Notes under the pieces: generated by a model
Told to the model about the DNA's origin: nothing
The model's database searches: none
What the model saw: only the letters and a program-made list of their open reading frames with translations
Shown here: positions 1 to 8,356 of the stretch, in pieces
Layout of the letters: each line of letters begins with the position of its first letter
Position numbering within the stretch: the stretch's first letter is position 1
Program-made: the position numbers and the translations under genes
Origin: Brevinema_A sp051649605
GTDB lineage: Bacteria > Spirochaetota > Brevinematia > Brevinematales > Brevinemataceae
Direction of reading: 5' to 3'
Assembly (NCBI GenBank): GCA_051649605.1
Contig: JBOFHK010000006.1
Location: 1-64,000, forward strand
Length of the DNA: 64,000 nt

Positions 1-105
1 ACCTTGGAATTTATCCGCTAATCCGCTTAGGGTATCTCCTCTCTTGATCTGGTATTTCTTACTCAAGGTCATCGAACTAATCTCCGTACTACTAAAACTG
101 GACAT
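1..105 (-). CDS. LysM-domain protein, N-terminal fragment (cut by window edge)
   Basis: The complement of the first 105 bases reads as 35 codons from an ATG and runs off the window. Residues 18-34 match the start of a LysM peptidoglycan-binding motif (Y-Q-I-K-R-G-D-T-L-S-G-L-A). LysM modules bind glycan strands in cell-wall enzymes and spore or envelope proteins. There is no signal peptide in front of it, so this looks like a LysM at the extreme N-terminus of a cytoplasmic or phage-tail-like protein rather than an exported hydrolase. A weak purine-rich stretch precedes the ATG, and a second Met at codon 12 is an alternative start. What follows the LysM cannot be seen. Confidence 0.6.
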   Translation of the reverse strand, partial: MSSFSSTEISSMTLSKKYQIKRGDTLSGLADKFQG

Positions 106-194
106 TTTTACCACCGTAATTTATTATTAACGATAATAATGATAAGATATATCTATATGATCCTGTTTTACACTCTATGCCAGCGATTAAATAG

Positions 195-242
195 ATATAT
201 GTTATAATAATTATCTATAATAGATAATATTATAACATATAT
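195..242. repeat. Near-perfect AT-only palindrome
   Basis: Arms of about 21 bases (left begins atatatgttataata, right is its complement with one base less) flank a short centre. The palindrome lies between the end of the ABC permease operon and the start of the LysM gene. It is purely A/T, so it could extrude or form an RNA hairpin, but there is no adjacent T-tract on either strand. It may be an operator or simply an AT-rich palindrome. Confidence 0.5.
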
Positions 243-311
243 TTATCATAAAGTGTTAGTGATTTGTGAAGTTTTTTTATTGGTGGATGGGTACGATTTA
301 TCTACGAGGTT

Positions 312-367
312 ATACAAAAAACGAAAAAGAAAGAATGAGAGAAGGTAGGATCTTCTTTCATTCTTTA
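312..367 (-). terminator. Rho-independent terminator of the GH31-ABC operon
   Basis: On the minus strand a stem with arms aaagaatgaaagaag and cttctctcattcttt overlaps the last codon and stop of the permease gene. It is followed by a T-rich tail (tctttttcgttttttg). It ends the leftward operon that begins at the GH31 gene. Confidence 0.7.
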
Positions 368-1185
368 ACAGATCCTTCTGTAAGTCCCGAAATAATATAT
401 TTTTGTAATGAAATAAAAAGAATAATTACTGGTAAAATTAACAAAACCGCATATGCCATTACACTATTCCATTTGATTCCATCAGAAGTAATGAGATGAT
501 AAATCCCTGCTGTTAATGGTCTTAAAGAGTTTTTCGTATTAAACGTTATTGAATATGCTAAATCATTCCAAGACATAACAAAAGCAAAAGAAGCTGCTGT
601 AATCAGACCTGGTTTAATAAGGGGAAGAAAAATCAGAGAAAATACTTGAAATTCTGAACAACCATCAAGTCGAGAGGCTTCAGCTAGCTCCTCTGGGATA
701 GATAGAAAATTGGTTCTCATAATCAATACGATAAAAGGAATACTAATCGTTGCCGTAGCAAAAATAGGTGCTAAGTATGTATTTAATATTTTAAATTTTA
801 AAAACATTAAATACATTGGAGTAAGAACCAAAGAATTAGGAAGTATTTGAGTTAACAAAAAAACAAGTAGGATCACTTGAAAAAAAGGAATCTTACAACG
901 AGCCAAACCATAAGCTGCAGGAATAGACAAACTAAGAGACAGTAATAAAGATCCTATAGTAATAATGGTAGAGTTTATAATTGCTTGGGTAATATTATTC
1001 AGTGGGGAAAATTGTTGAATATAAGCATCTAGCGTTGGTTCTTTGGGAAATAAATAAAATACAGCGTTAAAAATTTCTGCATCGTTTTTAAAAGAACTCA
1101 CAATCATAATAATAATCGGTGATGAAAAAACGAGTGTTACCAATAAAGCAGTTATATTTAGTAAGTGGTTTTGAGTCTTCCTCAT
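358..1185 (-). CDS. Sugar ABC transporter permease, MalG/UgpE type
   Basis: Inner-membrane permease subunit of a carbohydrate ABC importer of the CUT1 class. The 275-residue protein has about six hydrophobic segments. The cytoplasmic EAA loop that docks the ATPase is at residues 165-194 (EELAEASRLDG followed by LPLIKPG). It overlaps the upstream permease gene by 4 bases (ATGA type), so the two are translationally coupled. It is the last gene of an operon running GH31, binding protein, permease, permease. No ATPase gene is present here. CUT1 importers often share one MsmK/UgpC-type ATPase encoded elsewhere, and I infer that here. Confidence 0.93.
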   Translation of the reverse strand: MRKTQNHLLNITALLVTLVFSSPIIIMIVSSFKNDAEIFNAVFYLFPKEPTLDAYIQQFSPLNNITQAIINSTIITIGSLLLSLSLSIPAAYGLARCKIPFFQVILLVFLLTQILPNSLVLTPMYLMFLKFKILNTYLAPIFATATISIPFIVLIMRTNFLSIPEELAEASRLDGCSEFQVFSLIFLPLIKPGLITAASFAFVMSWNDLAYSITFNTKNSLRPLTAGIYHLITSDGIKWNSVMAYAVLLILPVIILFISLQKYIISGLTEGSVKE

Positions 1186-2057
1186 AGACGTTCACCCTCT
1201 TTAGAAGTAGAGCGAATATAAAAAATGCTCATCACATAAAGAATAACCATTAATATATTAGCCACTGTTGCTCCTTCACTAAAATAATAATGTTTGAAAG
1301 ATAAGCGATAAGATAGTGTGGAGAGAACTTCTGTAGAATTTACGGGACCTCCGCCTGTCATTGCAAAAACAAGGTCAAAAACTTTAAAAGTATAAATAAA
1401 TCCTAGGATAAGCACTGATTGGATTGCTGGTTTGAGCATAGGAAGTGTGATATAAAAAAATCTTATCAAAGCCGTGCTTCCATCTAATTTAGCATTTTCA
1501 ATTATACTGACTGGAATATTGGATAATCCCGTAGTAAGTAAAAGAGTATTAAAGGGAATACCAATCCAACAATTCGTAATAATCACAACAGATAGAGCAT
1601 ATTTAGGATCGGAAAACCACGAAGTAATCTCCTTGATAAATCCTAAAGATAGGAGTATTGAATTTATAGGACCTGTTTCTAAAAAGAGATAACGAAAAAT
1701 TAAGGCTATAACAACCGTTGGTAACATCCAGCTCAAAATAATCAATCCTCGTAAATACTTAGACCAGGTAAATTTAAGATTAAAGAATAAAGCTAGTAAG
1801 AATCCTAAGATAAATTGGATGGAGAGTGAAGATATTGTATAAATCATAGTGTTTTTTAATGCAAGCCAAAAAATATCATTAGCCAATATCTTCCGATAAT
1901 TCTCCCATCCTACAAAAATATAGGTACTCTGACTAATATTTTGAAGGTTAGCATTAAAAAAGCTCAAACCTATATTAAATATAATAGGAAAGCCAATAAA
2001 GAAGAGCATATAGATAACAGCAGGGAGTACAAAATATATTCCAGATTTATTTGACAT
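1182..2057 (-). CDS. Sugar ABC transporter permease, MalF/UgpA type
   Basis: Partner permease of the CUT1 importer, 291 residues, six predicted membrane segments. The EAA loop is at residues 184-211 (SIIENAKLDGSTA, then LPMLKP). A good ribosome-binding site (agagg) sits 4-5 bases before the ATG. It follows the binding-protein gene after a 47-base gap that contains a perfect 32-base palindrome. Together with the downstream permease it should form the membrane heterodimer for an oligosaccharide. The neighbouring GH31 suggests an alpha-xyloside or alpha-glucoside, but the substrate is inferred from context only. Confidence 0.93.
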   Translation of the reverse strand: MSNKSGIYFVLPAVIYMLFFIGFPIIFNIGLSFFNANLQNISQSTYIFVGWENYRKILANDIFWLALKNTMIYTISSLSIQFILGFLLALFFNLKFTWSKYLRGLIILSWMLPTVVIALIFRYLFLETGPINSILLSLGFIKEITSWFSDPKYALSVVIITNCWIGIPFNTLLLTTGLSNIPVSIIENAKLDGSTALIRFFYITLPMLKPAIQSVLILGFIYTFKVFDLVFAMTGGGPVNSTEVLSTLSYRLSFKHYYFSEGATVANILMVILYVMSIFYIRSTSKEGERL

Positions 2058-2068
2058 AAAACCTCTTT

Positions 2069-2100
2069 TAATCCTGTGTTAATATATTAACACAGGATTA
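2069..2100. repeat. Perfect 32-base palindrome between binding protein and permease genes
   Basis: The two 16-base halves (taatcctgtgttaata and its complement) have no spacer. It lies entirely in the gap between the binding-protein stop and the first permease. In ABC importer operons such intercistronic stems commonly stabilise the upstream mRNA and give the binding protein in excess. A dimeric repressor site is the other possibility. Confidence 0.7.
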
Positions 2101-2104
2101 TATT

Positions 2105-3289
2105 TTATTTTAATTCTTTCACAATTTGTTGAAAATCTTGATAAGCTTGTTGAGAAGTTTTTTGTCCAGAAACTGTTTCATGAAGTGATCCTATAAGAGC
2201 GGTAGAGATTTCAGGCCATTTTGGGTGAGGTCCACGAGGATAGGCATACTTCATTTGTTCGGCAAAAGCTTGCATTTCAGGATCATCTATCCATATTAAT
2301 TGGGAATCGACATCTGATCGAGGCGAAAATTTATTAATTTCTCGATTATATTTTTCTGAGATATCTTTATCTAAAAACCACTTAAAAAACTCCCAGCTTT
2401 CATCCACTTTTTTACCTTTAAGAATAGTAAAATTTTCTCCCCCTAAGGTGGTGGCTCGTCTTTCATGATAAGGAAGAAGAGCTACACCCCATTCTTCTTG
2501 GGGCAGAGCATCTCGAATCGAAGAAAGCATCCACGGTCCATTGACCATCATAGCAACTCGACGAGAAGAGAATAATTTTTCAATATCACCTTGCCCCCAA
2601 ACAAGTGATTCTCTACTAAGAGATCCATCACAAATCAATTCATAAATAAAATCTAATGATTGTATTCCTTTATTAGACTCTGTGTCTAAAATTTCTGCAC
2701 CACTGGATAACATCCAAGGTGTATACTGAAAAGTCCCTTCTTCATTTTTGACAAAAGCCATAGCAATACCATAGCGATTAGGTAAGGTTAATTTTTTCGC
2801 CACTTGTCTTAATTCTTGCCATGTCTGAGGTACAGTAGCACCAACCTCTTCAAACATTTTTTTATTATAGTACAAAGCAAGTGGGAGACTTGCTTGAGGA
2901 ACTCCATATATTTTACCTTCGTACATAACAGAGTTTAGAGGGCCAGGAAGAAATTTATCTTTTCCCCATTCGTTAAAACGATCAGTAATGTCTTCAAAAA
3001 TACCAGATGCAGAAAATGCCGCATGATCAGGATTATCAATCATCCCAATATCTGGTAAATCTCCACCGACGATTCCTAAAGAATATTGCTTTAATAGTTC
3101 TTCTCTGGGAACAAACTCTGCTTGGATAAAAATATTATTTTGAGTGTTATTAAATTCATCAATATATTTTTGGAATACCACACCATCACTACTAGAAAAA
3201 TAATGCCACATATAAACCGTTTTTCCATCATTACTTTGGCACCCTGTAAACAGGACAAAAAACAACAAAATACTTTTAAAATTTAACAT
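2105..3289 (-). CDS. Sugar ABC transporter substrate-binding lipoprotein, family 1
   Basis: Extracellular solute-binding protein of the CUT1 importer, 394 residues. The N-terminus is a lipoprotein signal peptide with lipobox L-F-T-G-C, so Cys17 would be lipidated. The mature part has the family 1 layout, with an early W-H-Y-F-S motif and the conserved region Y-Y-N-K-K-M-F-E-E-V-G. I placed the start at the ATG at 3289, which has a gagga ribosome-binding site 7 bases upstream. An in-frame TTG two codons earlier is less likely. It follows the intact GH31 gene by 24 bases and precedes the two permeases, consistent with uptake of the oligosaccharide that the GH31 enzyme cleaves. Confidence 0.92.
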   Translation of the reverse strand: MLNFKSILLFFVLFTGCQSNDGKTVYMWHYFSSSDGVVFQKYIDEFNNTQNNIFIQAEFVPREELLKQYSLGIVGGDLPDIGMIDNPDHAAFSASGIFEDITDRFNEWGKDKFLPGPLNSVMYEGKIYGVPQASLPLALYYNKKMFEEVGATVPQTWQELRQVAKKLTLPNRYGIAMAFVKNEEGTFQYTPWMLSSGAEILDTESNKGIQSLDFIYELICDGSLSRESLVWGQGDIEKLFSSRRVAMMVNGPWMLSSIRDALPQEEWGVALLPYHERRATTLGGENFTILKGKKVDESWEFFKWFLDKDISEKYNREINKFSPRSDVDSQLIWIDDPEMQAFAEQMKYAYPRGPHPKWPEISTALIGSLHETVSGQKTSQQAYQDFQQIVKELK

Positions 3290-3313
3290 AATCAATCCTC
3301 TTATTTTTATATT

Positions 3314-5302
3314 CTAAAATGGTTTGCAACCCTTTCGGTAAAACACTGGAATACGGTCAAGAGGAGTGTCTACCATAATTTCTTGCCCCCCTTCAAATTT
3401 TTGATCCGTAAATAGACAATACCAAGTACATTCTTTTGGAAGGTAAACTTTCTGCTTCGTTGAACCATATTCACATGTGGGGGCAACGAGAAGATCTTCT
3501 CCAAACATATATTGATAATCAGAAAAACTACTCTGGTCAAAAAATTCCATAAAAAGAGGGCGTATTAGAGGAACACCAGTTTTTTCAGTAATTTTCATTT
3601 GCTTCAAGATATAAGGAGTAAGTTTTGTGCGGAGATGGATATAAGAGCTTAAAATCTGTTCTATTTTTTCTCCCCAAGTCCATAGTTCATTGTGATCGCC
3701 TGTGCCTTCTCTCGGATCTTTATCATCAGCAAAATGAATATCGTCGTGTTCTCTATTACCGTGTAAGCGAAAAATAGGACAGAATACTCCCCATGCAAAC
3801 CATCGAACAATTAGTTCCTGAAATATGGGATCGGTATTTCTTCCCCCATAAAATCCACCAATATCAGTCGTCCACCAAGGAATACCACTCATAGCCATAT
3901 TTTGGGATGCCACAATTTGACTGCGAAAGCTCTCAAAAGTTGAATCAATATCTCCAGACCAAACAGCAGCTCCAAATCGATGAGAGCCTGCCCAAGCCGA
4001 TCGACAAAGATTTAAAGGGTTTTTAATATTACTTTCTTTCATTCCATCATAGAAGGTTTGTTGAATATATCGAGGATAAGCTAGACCTTTTTCTTCCATA
4101 TTACCAATACGCATACGAATATGATCAAATTCCAAAAACCTTAGCTCAGGTTCACAAGCATCAAGCCAAAAAAGAGCCACCCCACGATCTAAATAGTTTT
4201 TTTTCACAATATTCCAAAAATATTTACGAGCTTCTGGAGTACTGGGGTCATAATAATAAACATCTTTTGGTAAAGGAGTATCAATATCTAAGAATGAAAA
4301 GATTTTACTATGCCCCCTTTCTGAGGTCAATAAATATCCTCGTTCAAGCATCTCTTTAGTATATTTCCCATCAGGATTTACTGTAGGCCATATTGATACC
4401 ATAAGATGTATTCCATAGCTATTTAATTCTTCAATCATCGCTTTAGGATCTGGCCAACATATAGGATCAAAATTCCACTCTCCCATACGACTCCAATGAA
4501 AAAAATCAATTACAATCACGGATATAGGAATTTTTTTCCGATGATATTGACGAGCAACATTTAAAAGTTCTTCTTGAGTACGATAACGTAATTTACATTG
4601 CCAAAATCCTATAAATTCAGATGGAAATACTGAAGGTAACCCTGTTAAGTAGGCATATTCATTCATAATTTCTTTATAATTATCTCCAATCATTACCACA
4701 TAATCAATGTATTTCGTCTTATTAGCAATCCATACAGTTTTATTACTTGTAAGTTGGACCTCTCCTACCGCTTGATTATTCCAAAGAAATCCATACATTT
4801 TATTAGAAATCATAAAAGGAATAGAGATTTCAGAATTTCTTTGCTCTAAGGGAATGACCAGCCCTTTTTGATTGAGTCTACCATGCTGATGTTGTCCCAA
4901 ACCATAAAACTTTTCTGATTCATCCGAAATAAATGATACTGTTGCTTTAAAGGTATCATCCCCACGGGTACGATAGACGCGACCTGAAAAATTATAAGCT
5001 CTTGGGCTTATAATTTCTTCAAGAAAAGGAATAGATTTACCTATTTTATAAAATCGAATAATCCCTGATTTAGTAATCACAACACGCACTTTTTTGGTGA
5101 TTAGCTCTGCCGTATCTTGTTGTAATACTATTTTAACATCTATTGGAGAGACGTTTTCTAACAGTACTAAGGGTTCGAATCCTTGATTGTAATTGATCGA
5201 ACCACTAACCCTAATACTACCATCATGAAGTGCAGATAGTTGTATGGTTTCTTGATTTTCATTCCATAATAACCCACAATTATTTTTTACAAAGTTCCCC
5301 AT
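3314..5302 (-). CDS. GH31 alpha-glycosidase, probably alpha-xylosidase (intact copy)
   Basis: Retaining glycoside hydrolase of family 31, 662 residues with no export signal, hence cytoplasmic. The catalytic nucleophile is the Asp in W-L-D-A-C-E-P-E (about residue 381). The acid/base is the Asp in W-S-G-D-I-D (about residue 449). The N-terminal beta-sandwich motif G-L-G-Q-H-Q-H-G is present. It is shorter than YicI-type alpha-xylosidases (about 770), mainly at the C-terminal beta domain. The ATG is preceded by a strong aggagg site. It is the first gene of the operon with the CUT1 importer, next to a full xylose pathway, so alpha-xylosides such as isoprimeverose are the likely substrate. Alpha-glucosides cannot be excluded. 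Confidence 0.9.
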   Translation of the reverse strand: MGNFVKNNCGLLWNENQETIQLSALHDGSIRVSGSINYNQGFEPLVLLENVSPIDVKIVLQQDTAELITKKVRVVITKSGIIRFYKIGKSIPFLEEIISPRAYNFSGRVYRTRGDDTFKATVSFISDESEKFYGLGQHQHGRLNQKGLVIPLEQRNSEISIPFMISNKMYGFLWNNQAVGEVQLTSNKTVWIANKTKYIDYVVMIGDNYKEIMNEYAYLTGLPSVFPSEFIGFWQCKLRYRTQEELLNVARQYHRKKIPISVIVIDFFHWSRMGEWNFDPICWPDPKAMIEELNSYGIHLMVSIWPTVNPDGKYTKEMLERGYLLTSERGHSKIFSFLDIDTPLPKDVYYYDPSTPEARKYFWNIVKKNYLDRGVALFWLDACEPELRFLEFDHIRMRIGNMEEKGLAYPRYIQQTFYDGMKESNIKNPLNLCRSAWAGSHRFGAAVWSGDIDSTFESFRSQIVASQNMAMSGIPWWTTDIGGFYGGRNTDPIFQELIVRWFAWGVFCPIFRLHGNREHDDIHFADDKDPREGTGDHNELWTWGEKIEQILSSYIHLRTKLTPYILKQMKITEKTGVPLIRPLFMEFFDQSSFSDYQYMFGEDLLVAPTCEYGSTKQKVYLPKECTWYCLFTDQKFEGGQEIMVDTPLDRIPVFYRKGCKPF

Positions 5303-5390
5303 ACGCTCCTCCTAGATTTTTTTATTCACTTATATTTTACTTCTAAATATTCCTATCTCAACGCTAATAAATCTTTTGTATTTGGAAAAA

Positions 5391-7043
5391 TTATAAACTA
5401 TTTCTTAGTAATTCTGTAATCAACGCGGTATCAGCATTAGTAATAATTTGTAATTGATCGTTTACAATTTTACAAGAAATCCCTTCCCCATTGAGTTGTT
5501 CTATTTTTTGAGGATCTAGTCTTGATCTATCTCTCATATTAATACGAATACGTGTAGAACAATGATCAATCGAGTCAATACCTGCCTCAAGTAAGGCTTC
5601 TTTAAGAGCAACAATCAATCCCAAATTCTTTTTTTCTTCATTCAATAAAATTGTTCCGTATTTAAAAACAGGGTAAGAGAGAGTAAAAACAAACATAATA
5701 AGGATACTTACTAAATTAAATACTGTATAAGGAAGATAACTTAATGTTGAAACACCCAATGTTGTTGCCATATAGACACCAGTAACCGTCCAAGGGGTAA
5801 TCGGTTCTGTTAATGTTCCTCCATCTTCCATCGTCCGTGAAAGCATTGAGGGATGAAGTCGGTATTTGGTATAGAGATTTTGTAAAACAGGCCCTAACGT
5901 TAAAAAGGTAAATTGAGTACTATTGACACTGGAGTTAACAAAAAACGTCATTGCCCATGTTACTAAAATTAATGATCGAATCCCAACAATAACCTTAATT
6001 AGGGCATCCAAAATCACCTGAAGAGTCCCGATAAGTTGTAGCATCGCTCCGAAAGTTAACGCAGAGATTAAAAATAACACGGTACTCATCATTCCTGTCA
6101 TCCCACCACGATTAAGAAGGTTATGTAAATCTGCTGGAATCAAGTCAGCTGACACACTAGTCATCGATACAGAAAATCCCGTCAAGAAAGATTTAATCCC
6201 ATTAACAAATCCGAAATCTTGGAAAATAGCTCCCAAAACTAAAGCAACAATACTTCCCATAAACATGGTAATAATAGGTGATACCCCTTTAAAGCTCCCT
6301 ACAAAGACAATAAGTGCGGGTAAAAGAAGTAAAATATTAAAATGGTATAGGGATTCTAAAATTGTTAAAATACTTTGAGTATTTGCCAATGTAGCTATAT
6401 CAATATTTCCTAAATATTGTAAGCCCAAAACAATAAAAACAAGAATACTGATAAAAAACGCTGGTACTGTAATCTGAAACATTGCTTTTAAGTGATTAAG
6501 TAGATTAGTACCTGCTCCCATCGCTGCCAATACCGTTGTATCTGAGATCGGTGAATTTTTATCTCCAACATAAGCCCCACTAATAATTGCCCCTGCGATT
6601 AAGGGGAGAGGGATTCCAACTGCTTGTGCAATCCCTATAAAAGCAACTCCTGATGTCGCTGCTGCCCCCCAAGAAGTCCCCGTAAAAATAGCAACAAGAG
6701 TAGTAACCAAAAAGGCTGTTACTGGGACAAATGAAGGATTGATCCATTTTACTCCATAATAGATTAACATAGGAACAGCACCACTATAAATCCAAGTTCC
6801 TACAATAGCCCCTATTAAAATTAAAATCAGTACTCCCATCCATGTAGAAGCAATTTTTTGGGTAAAAGCTTCTTCCATCTCTTTCCATGAAAAACCCATA
6901 AAATAAGCAATAACACAACAGATCATTGCTCCAAAAAATAAAAGAAACTCAATAGGGATACCGTAGGGGATCGTTCCAAAAATAACCCCTACAATAATAA
7001 AAAATAATGGGAATAGTATCCAAAATCTTGATATTTGTTTCAT
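5391..7043 (-). CDS. NhaC-family transporter fused to a C-terminal PTS EIIB domain
   Basis: Residues 1 to about 465 are a polytopic NhaC/MleN/MetT-type transporter, with typical motifs such as F-T-G-T-S-W-G-A-A-A and G-D-K-N-S-P-I-S-D-T. Residues about 478-550 are a soluble tail that matches the EIIB domain of the glucose-type phosphotransferase system. Cys495 sits in C-S-T-R-I-R-I-N-M-R-D, which fits the family signature C-x-T-R-h-x-h-x-h-x-D. That Cys is the residue phosphorylated in real EIIB. The gene lies 23 bases after a MetC-like lyase and shares its leader. NhaC relatives include antiporters and a predicted methionine transporter, so an amino-acid or organic-acid substrate is plausible. 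I do not recall this fusion. Confidence 0.88.
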   Translation of the reverse strand: MKQISRFWILFPLFFIIVGVIFGTIPYGIPIEFLLFFGAMICCVIAYFMGFSWKEMEEAFTQKIASTWMGVLILILIGAIVGTWIYSGAVPMLIYYGVKWINPSFVPVTAFLVTTLVAIFTGTSWGAAATSGVAFIGIAQAVGIPLPLIAGAIISGAYVGDKNSPISDTTVLAAMGAGTNLLNHLKAMFQITVPAFFISILVFIVLGLQYLGNIDIATLANTQSILTILESLYHFNILLLLPALIVFVGSFKGVSPIITMFMGSIVALVLGAIFQDFGFVNGIKSFLTGFSVSMTSVSADLIPADLHNLLNRGGMTGMMSTVLFLISALTFGAMLQLIGTLQVILDALIKVIVGIRSLILVTWAMTFFVNSSVNSTQFTFLTLGPVLQNLYTKYRLHPSMLSRTMEDGGTLTEPITPWTVTGVYMATTLGVSTLSYLPYTVFNLVSILIMFVFTLSYPVFKYGTILLNEEKKNLGLIVALKEALLEAGIDSIDHCSTRIRINMRDRSRLDPQKIEQLNGEGISCKIVNDQLQIITNADTALITELLRNSL

Positions 7044-7066
7044 ATTGACTCCTAAAATTTATGAAA

Positions 7067-8245
7067 TTATATTAATCTTAGGGCTTTTTCTAAATCATAA
7101 ATCAAGTCCTCTACATCTTCTAAACCAATAGACACCCTCATCGTCCCTAAAGAAATACCCATATTATCAAATTGTTCTTTTGGCATCTCTTTTAGATAAC
7201 TAATCGCAGGAGCATAAATTAGACTTTCATGCCCTCCCCAGCTCACTCCGATTCTAAAAAATTGTAAGGCATTAAAAAAGTTTTTGATACGATCCAAATT
7301 TTTAGAATTAATTTCAAATCCCATCAATCCTGATGTACCCGTCATTTGTTTTTTAGTGAGGGTAAATTGTTCGTTGCTTTCCAAACCCGGATAAAAAACC
7401 TTCGTGATTTTAGGATGATTCTCTAAAAAATGGGCAATAGCAAGGGCATTGTGCTGGTGTTGATACATACGAATTTTCAAGGTTCGGAGACTTCTTAAAA
7501 TCAACCATGCCTCAAAAGGAGCAATTTTTGCCCCAAGAAAAGCGTGTTCTTGGAGAAAAATATTCTCGATATCTATTTTTTTACCAATAACAACACCCGC
7601 CACAATATCACTATGACCTCCTAGATATTTAGAACAAGAATGTACTTCCAAATCAACCCCTAATTCTAAAGGTTTTTGGAAGATAGGAGTCGCCCAAGTA
7701 TTATCTATAATTGTTTTGATGTTTTTAGATCGAGCGAGTGTACTGACTTCTTGTATATTTTGCAGAGAAAAAACAGCAGAGGACGGGCTTTCTAAGTAGA
7801 TCAGTTTGGTATTGTCTTTGATAGCCTTTTCAAAATCACCAATATCTTTGCCATCCACAAAAGTAGTGGTAATACTACATTTTTCCTTAAGATACACATT
7901 AAGAAAGTTATTTGTCGGTCCATAAACATTTTTAATGGCAATAATATGATCCCCTGATTTTACAAAATGTAATATCGCAGAAGAAATCGCTCCCATGCCT
8001 GATGCAAAAAGTTTTGCTTTTTCTCCACTAGCAAGAATAGCTATTTTTTCTTCTACAAGAGATACAGAAGGATTTTTACCTCTCGTATAAATGCAATTAT
8101 TGACGGGGTCATCAAACGCCTCGTCAATACTATCCCAATCATCAAAAGTAAAAAGGCTTGTTTGAAAAATGGGAGGAACAACAGCTCCACACCCCGACTC
8201 ACCATGATGGATCATTTGTGTTTGAATAGCAGGTTTTTTATTCAT
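7067..8245 (-). CDS. Cys/Met-metabolism PLP enzyme (cystathionine lyase or methionine gamma-lyase type)
   Basis: Cytoplasmic fold-type I PLP enzyme of the trans-sulfuration family, 392 residues, full length. The PLP lysine is in S-C-S-K-Y-L-G-G-H-S-D (about residue 205). Family motifs are visible early (P-P-I-F-Q-T-S-L, Y-T-R-G-K-N-P-S) and in L-F-A-S-G-M-G-A-I. The sequence alone does not separate cystathionine beta-lyase, gamma-lyase, gamma-synthase and methionine gamma-lyase. It is transcribed with the NhaC-EIIB transporter downstream, suggesting import plus cleavage of a sulfur amino acid. Its 5' leader (8242-8345) is nearly identical to the leader of xylF, although the two genes have no obvious metabolic link. 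Confidence 0.88.
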   Translation of the reverse strand: MNKKPAIQTQMIHHGESGCGAVVPPIFQTSLFTFDDWDSIDEAFDDPVNNCIYTRGKNPSVSLVEEKIAILASGEKAKLFASGMGAISSAILHFVKSGDHIIAIKNVYGPTNNFLNVYLKEKCSITTTFVDGKDIGDFEKAIKDNTKLIYLESPSSAVFSLQNIQEVSTLARSKNIKTIIDNTWATPIFQKPLELGVDLEVHSCSKYLGGHSDIVAGVVIGKKIDIENIFLQEHAFLGAKIAPFEAWLILRSLRTLKIRMYQHQHNALAIAHFLENHPKITKVFYPGLESNEQFTLTKKQMTGTSGLMGFEINSKNLDRIKNFFNALQFFRIGVSWGGHESLIYAPAISYLKEMPKEQFDNMGISLGTMRVSIGLEDVEDLIYDLEKALRLI

Positions 8246-8345
8246 AATATTCTCCTAAAATTAATTTGTTCAAATAAGTAATACATTCATTAAAACTAGG
8301 ACATTTCATAAGCTATACAGCTCTAGTCGTTTAAATTTTTGTCCT
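8242..8345 (-). promoter_or_regulatory. Duplicated leader, copy A (before the MetC-like gene)
   Basis: About 104 bases ending in the ribosome-binding site and start codon of the MetC-like gene. Copy B before xylF matches it with roughly five differences and one one-base indel. Read on the minus strand, both copies carry a nested hairpin: an outer ACTAG/CTAGT stem around an inner AGCT-gtat-AGCT stem. The leader ends in a taggaga ribosome-binding site. It could be a shared promoter/operator or a structured leader RNA; I cannot assign it to a known riboswitch class. Confidence 0.75.
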
Positions 8346-8356
8346 ACTTAATACTG

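Noticed and set aside
266..499. Open frame of 77 codons on the plus strand
   Set aside because: It runs across the terminator and the antisense of a clear permease gene, has no family features, and has no ribosome-binding site.
8242..8345. Leader as a SAM riboswitch of the MetC-like gene
   Set aside because: The same leader stands before xylF, and I see none of the conserved SAM-riboswitch core elements; the short nested stem is not enough.
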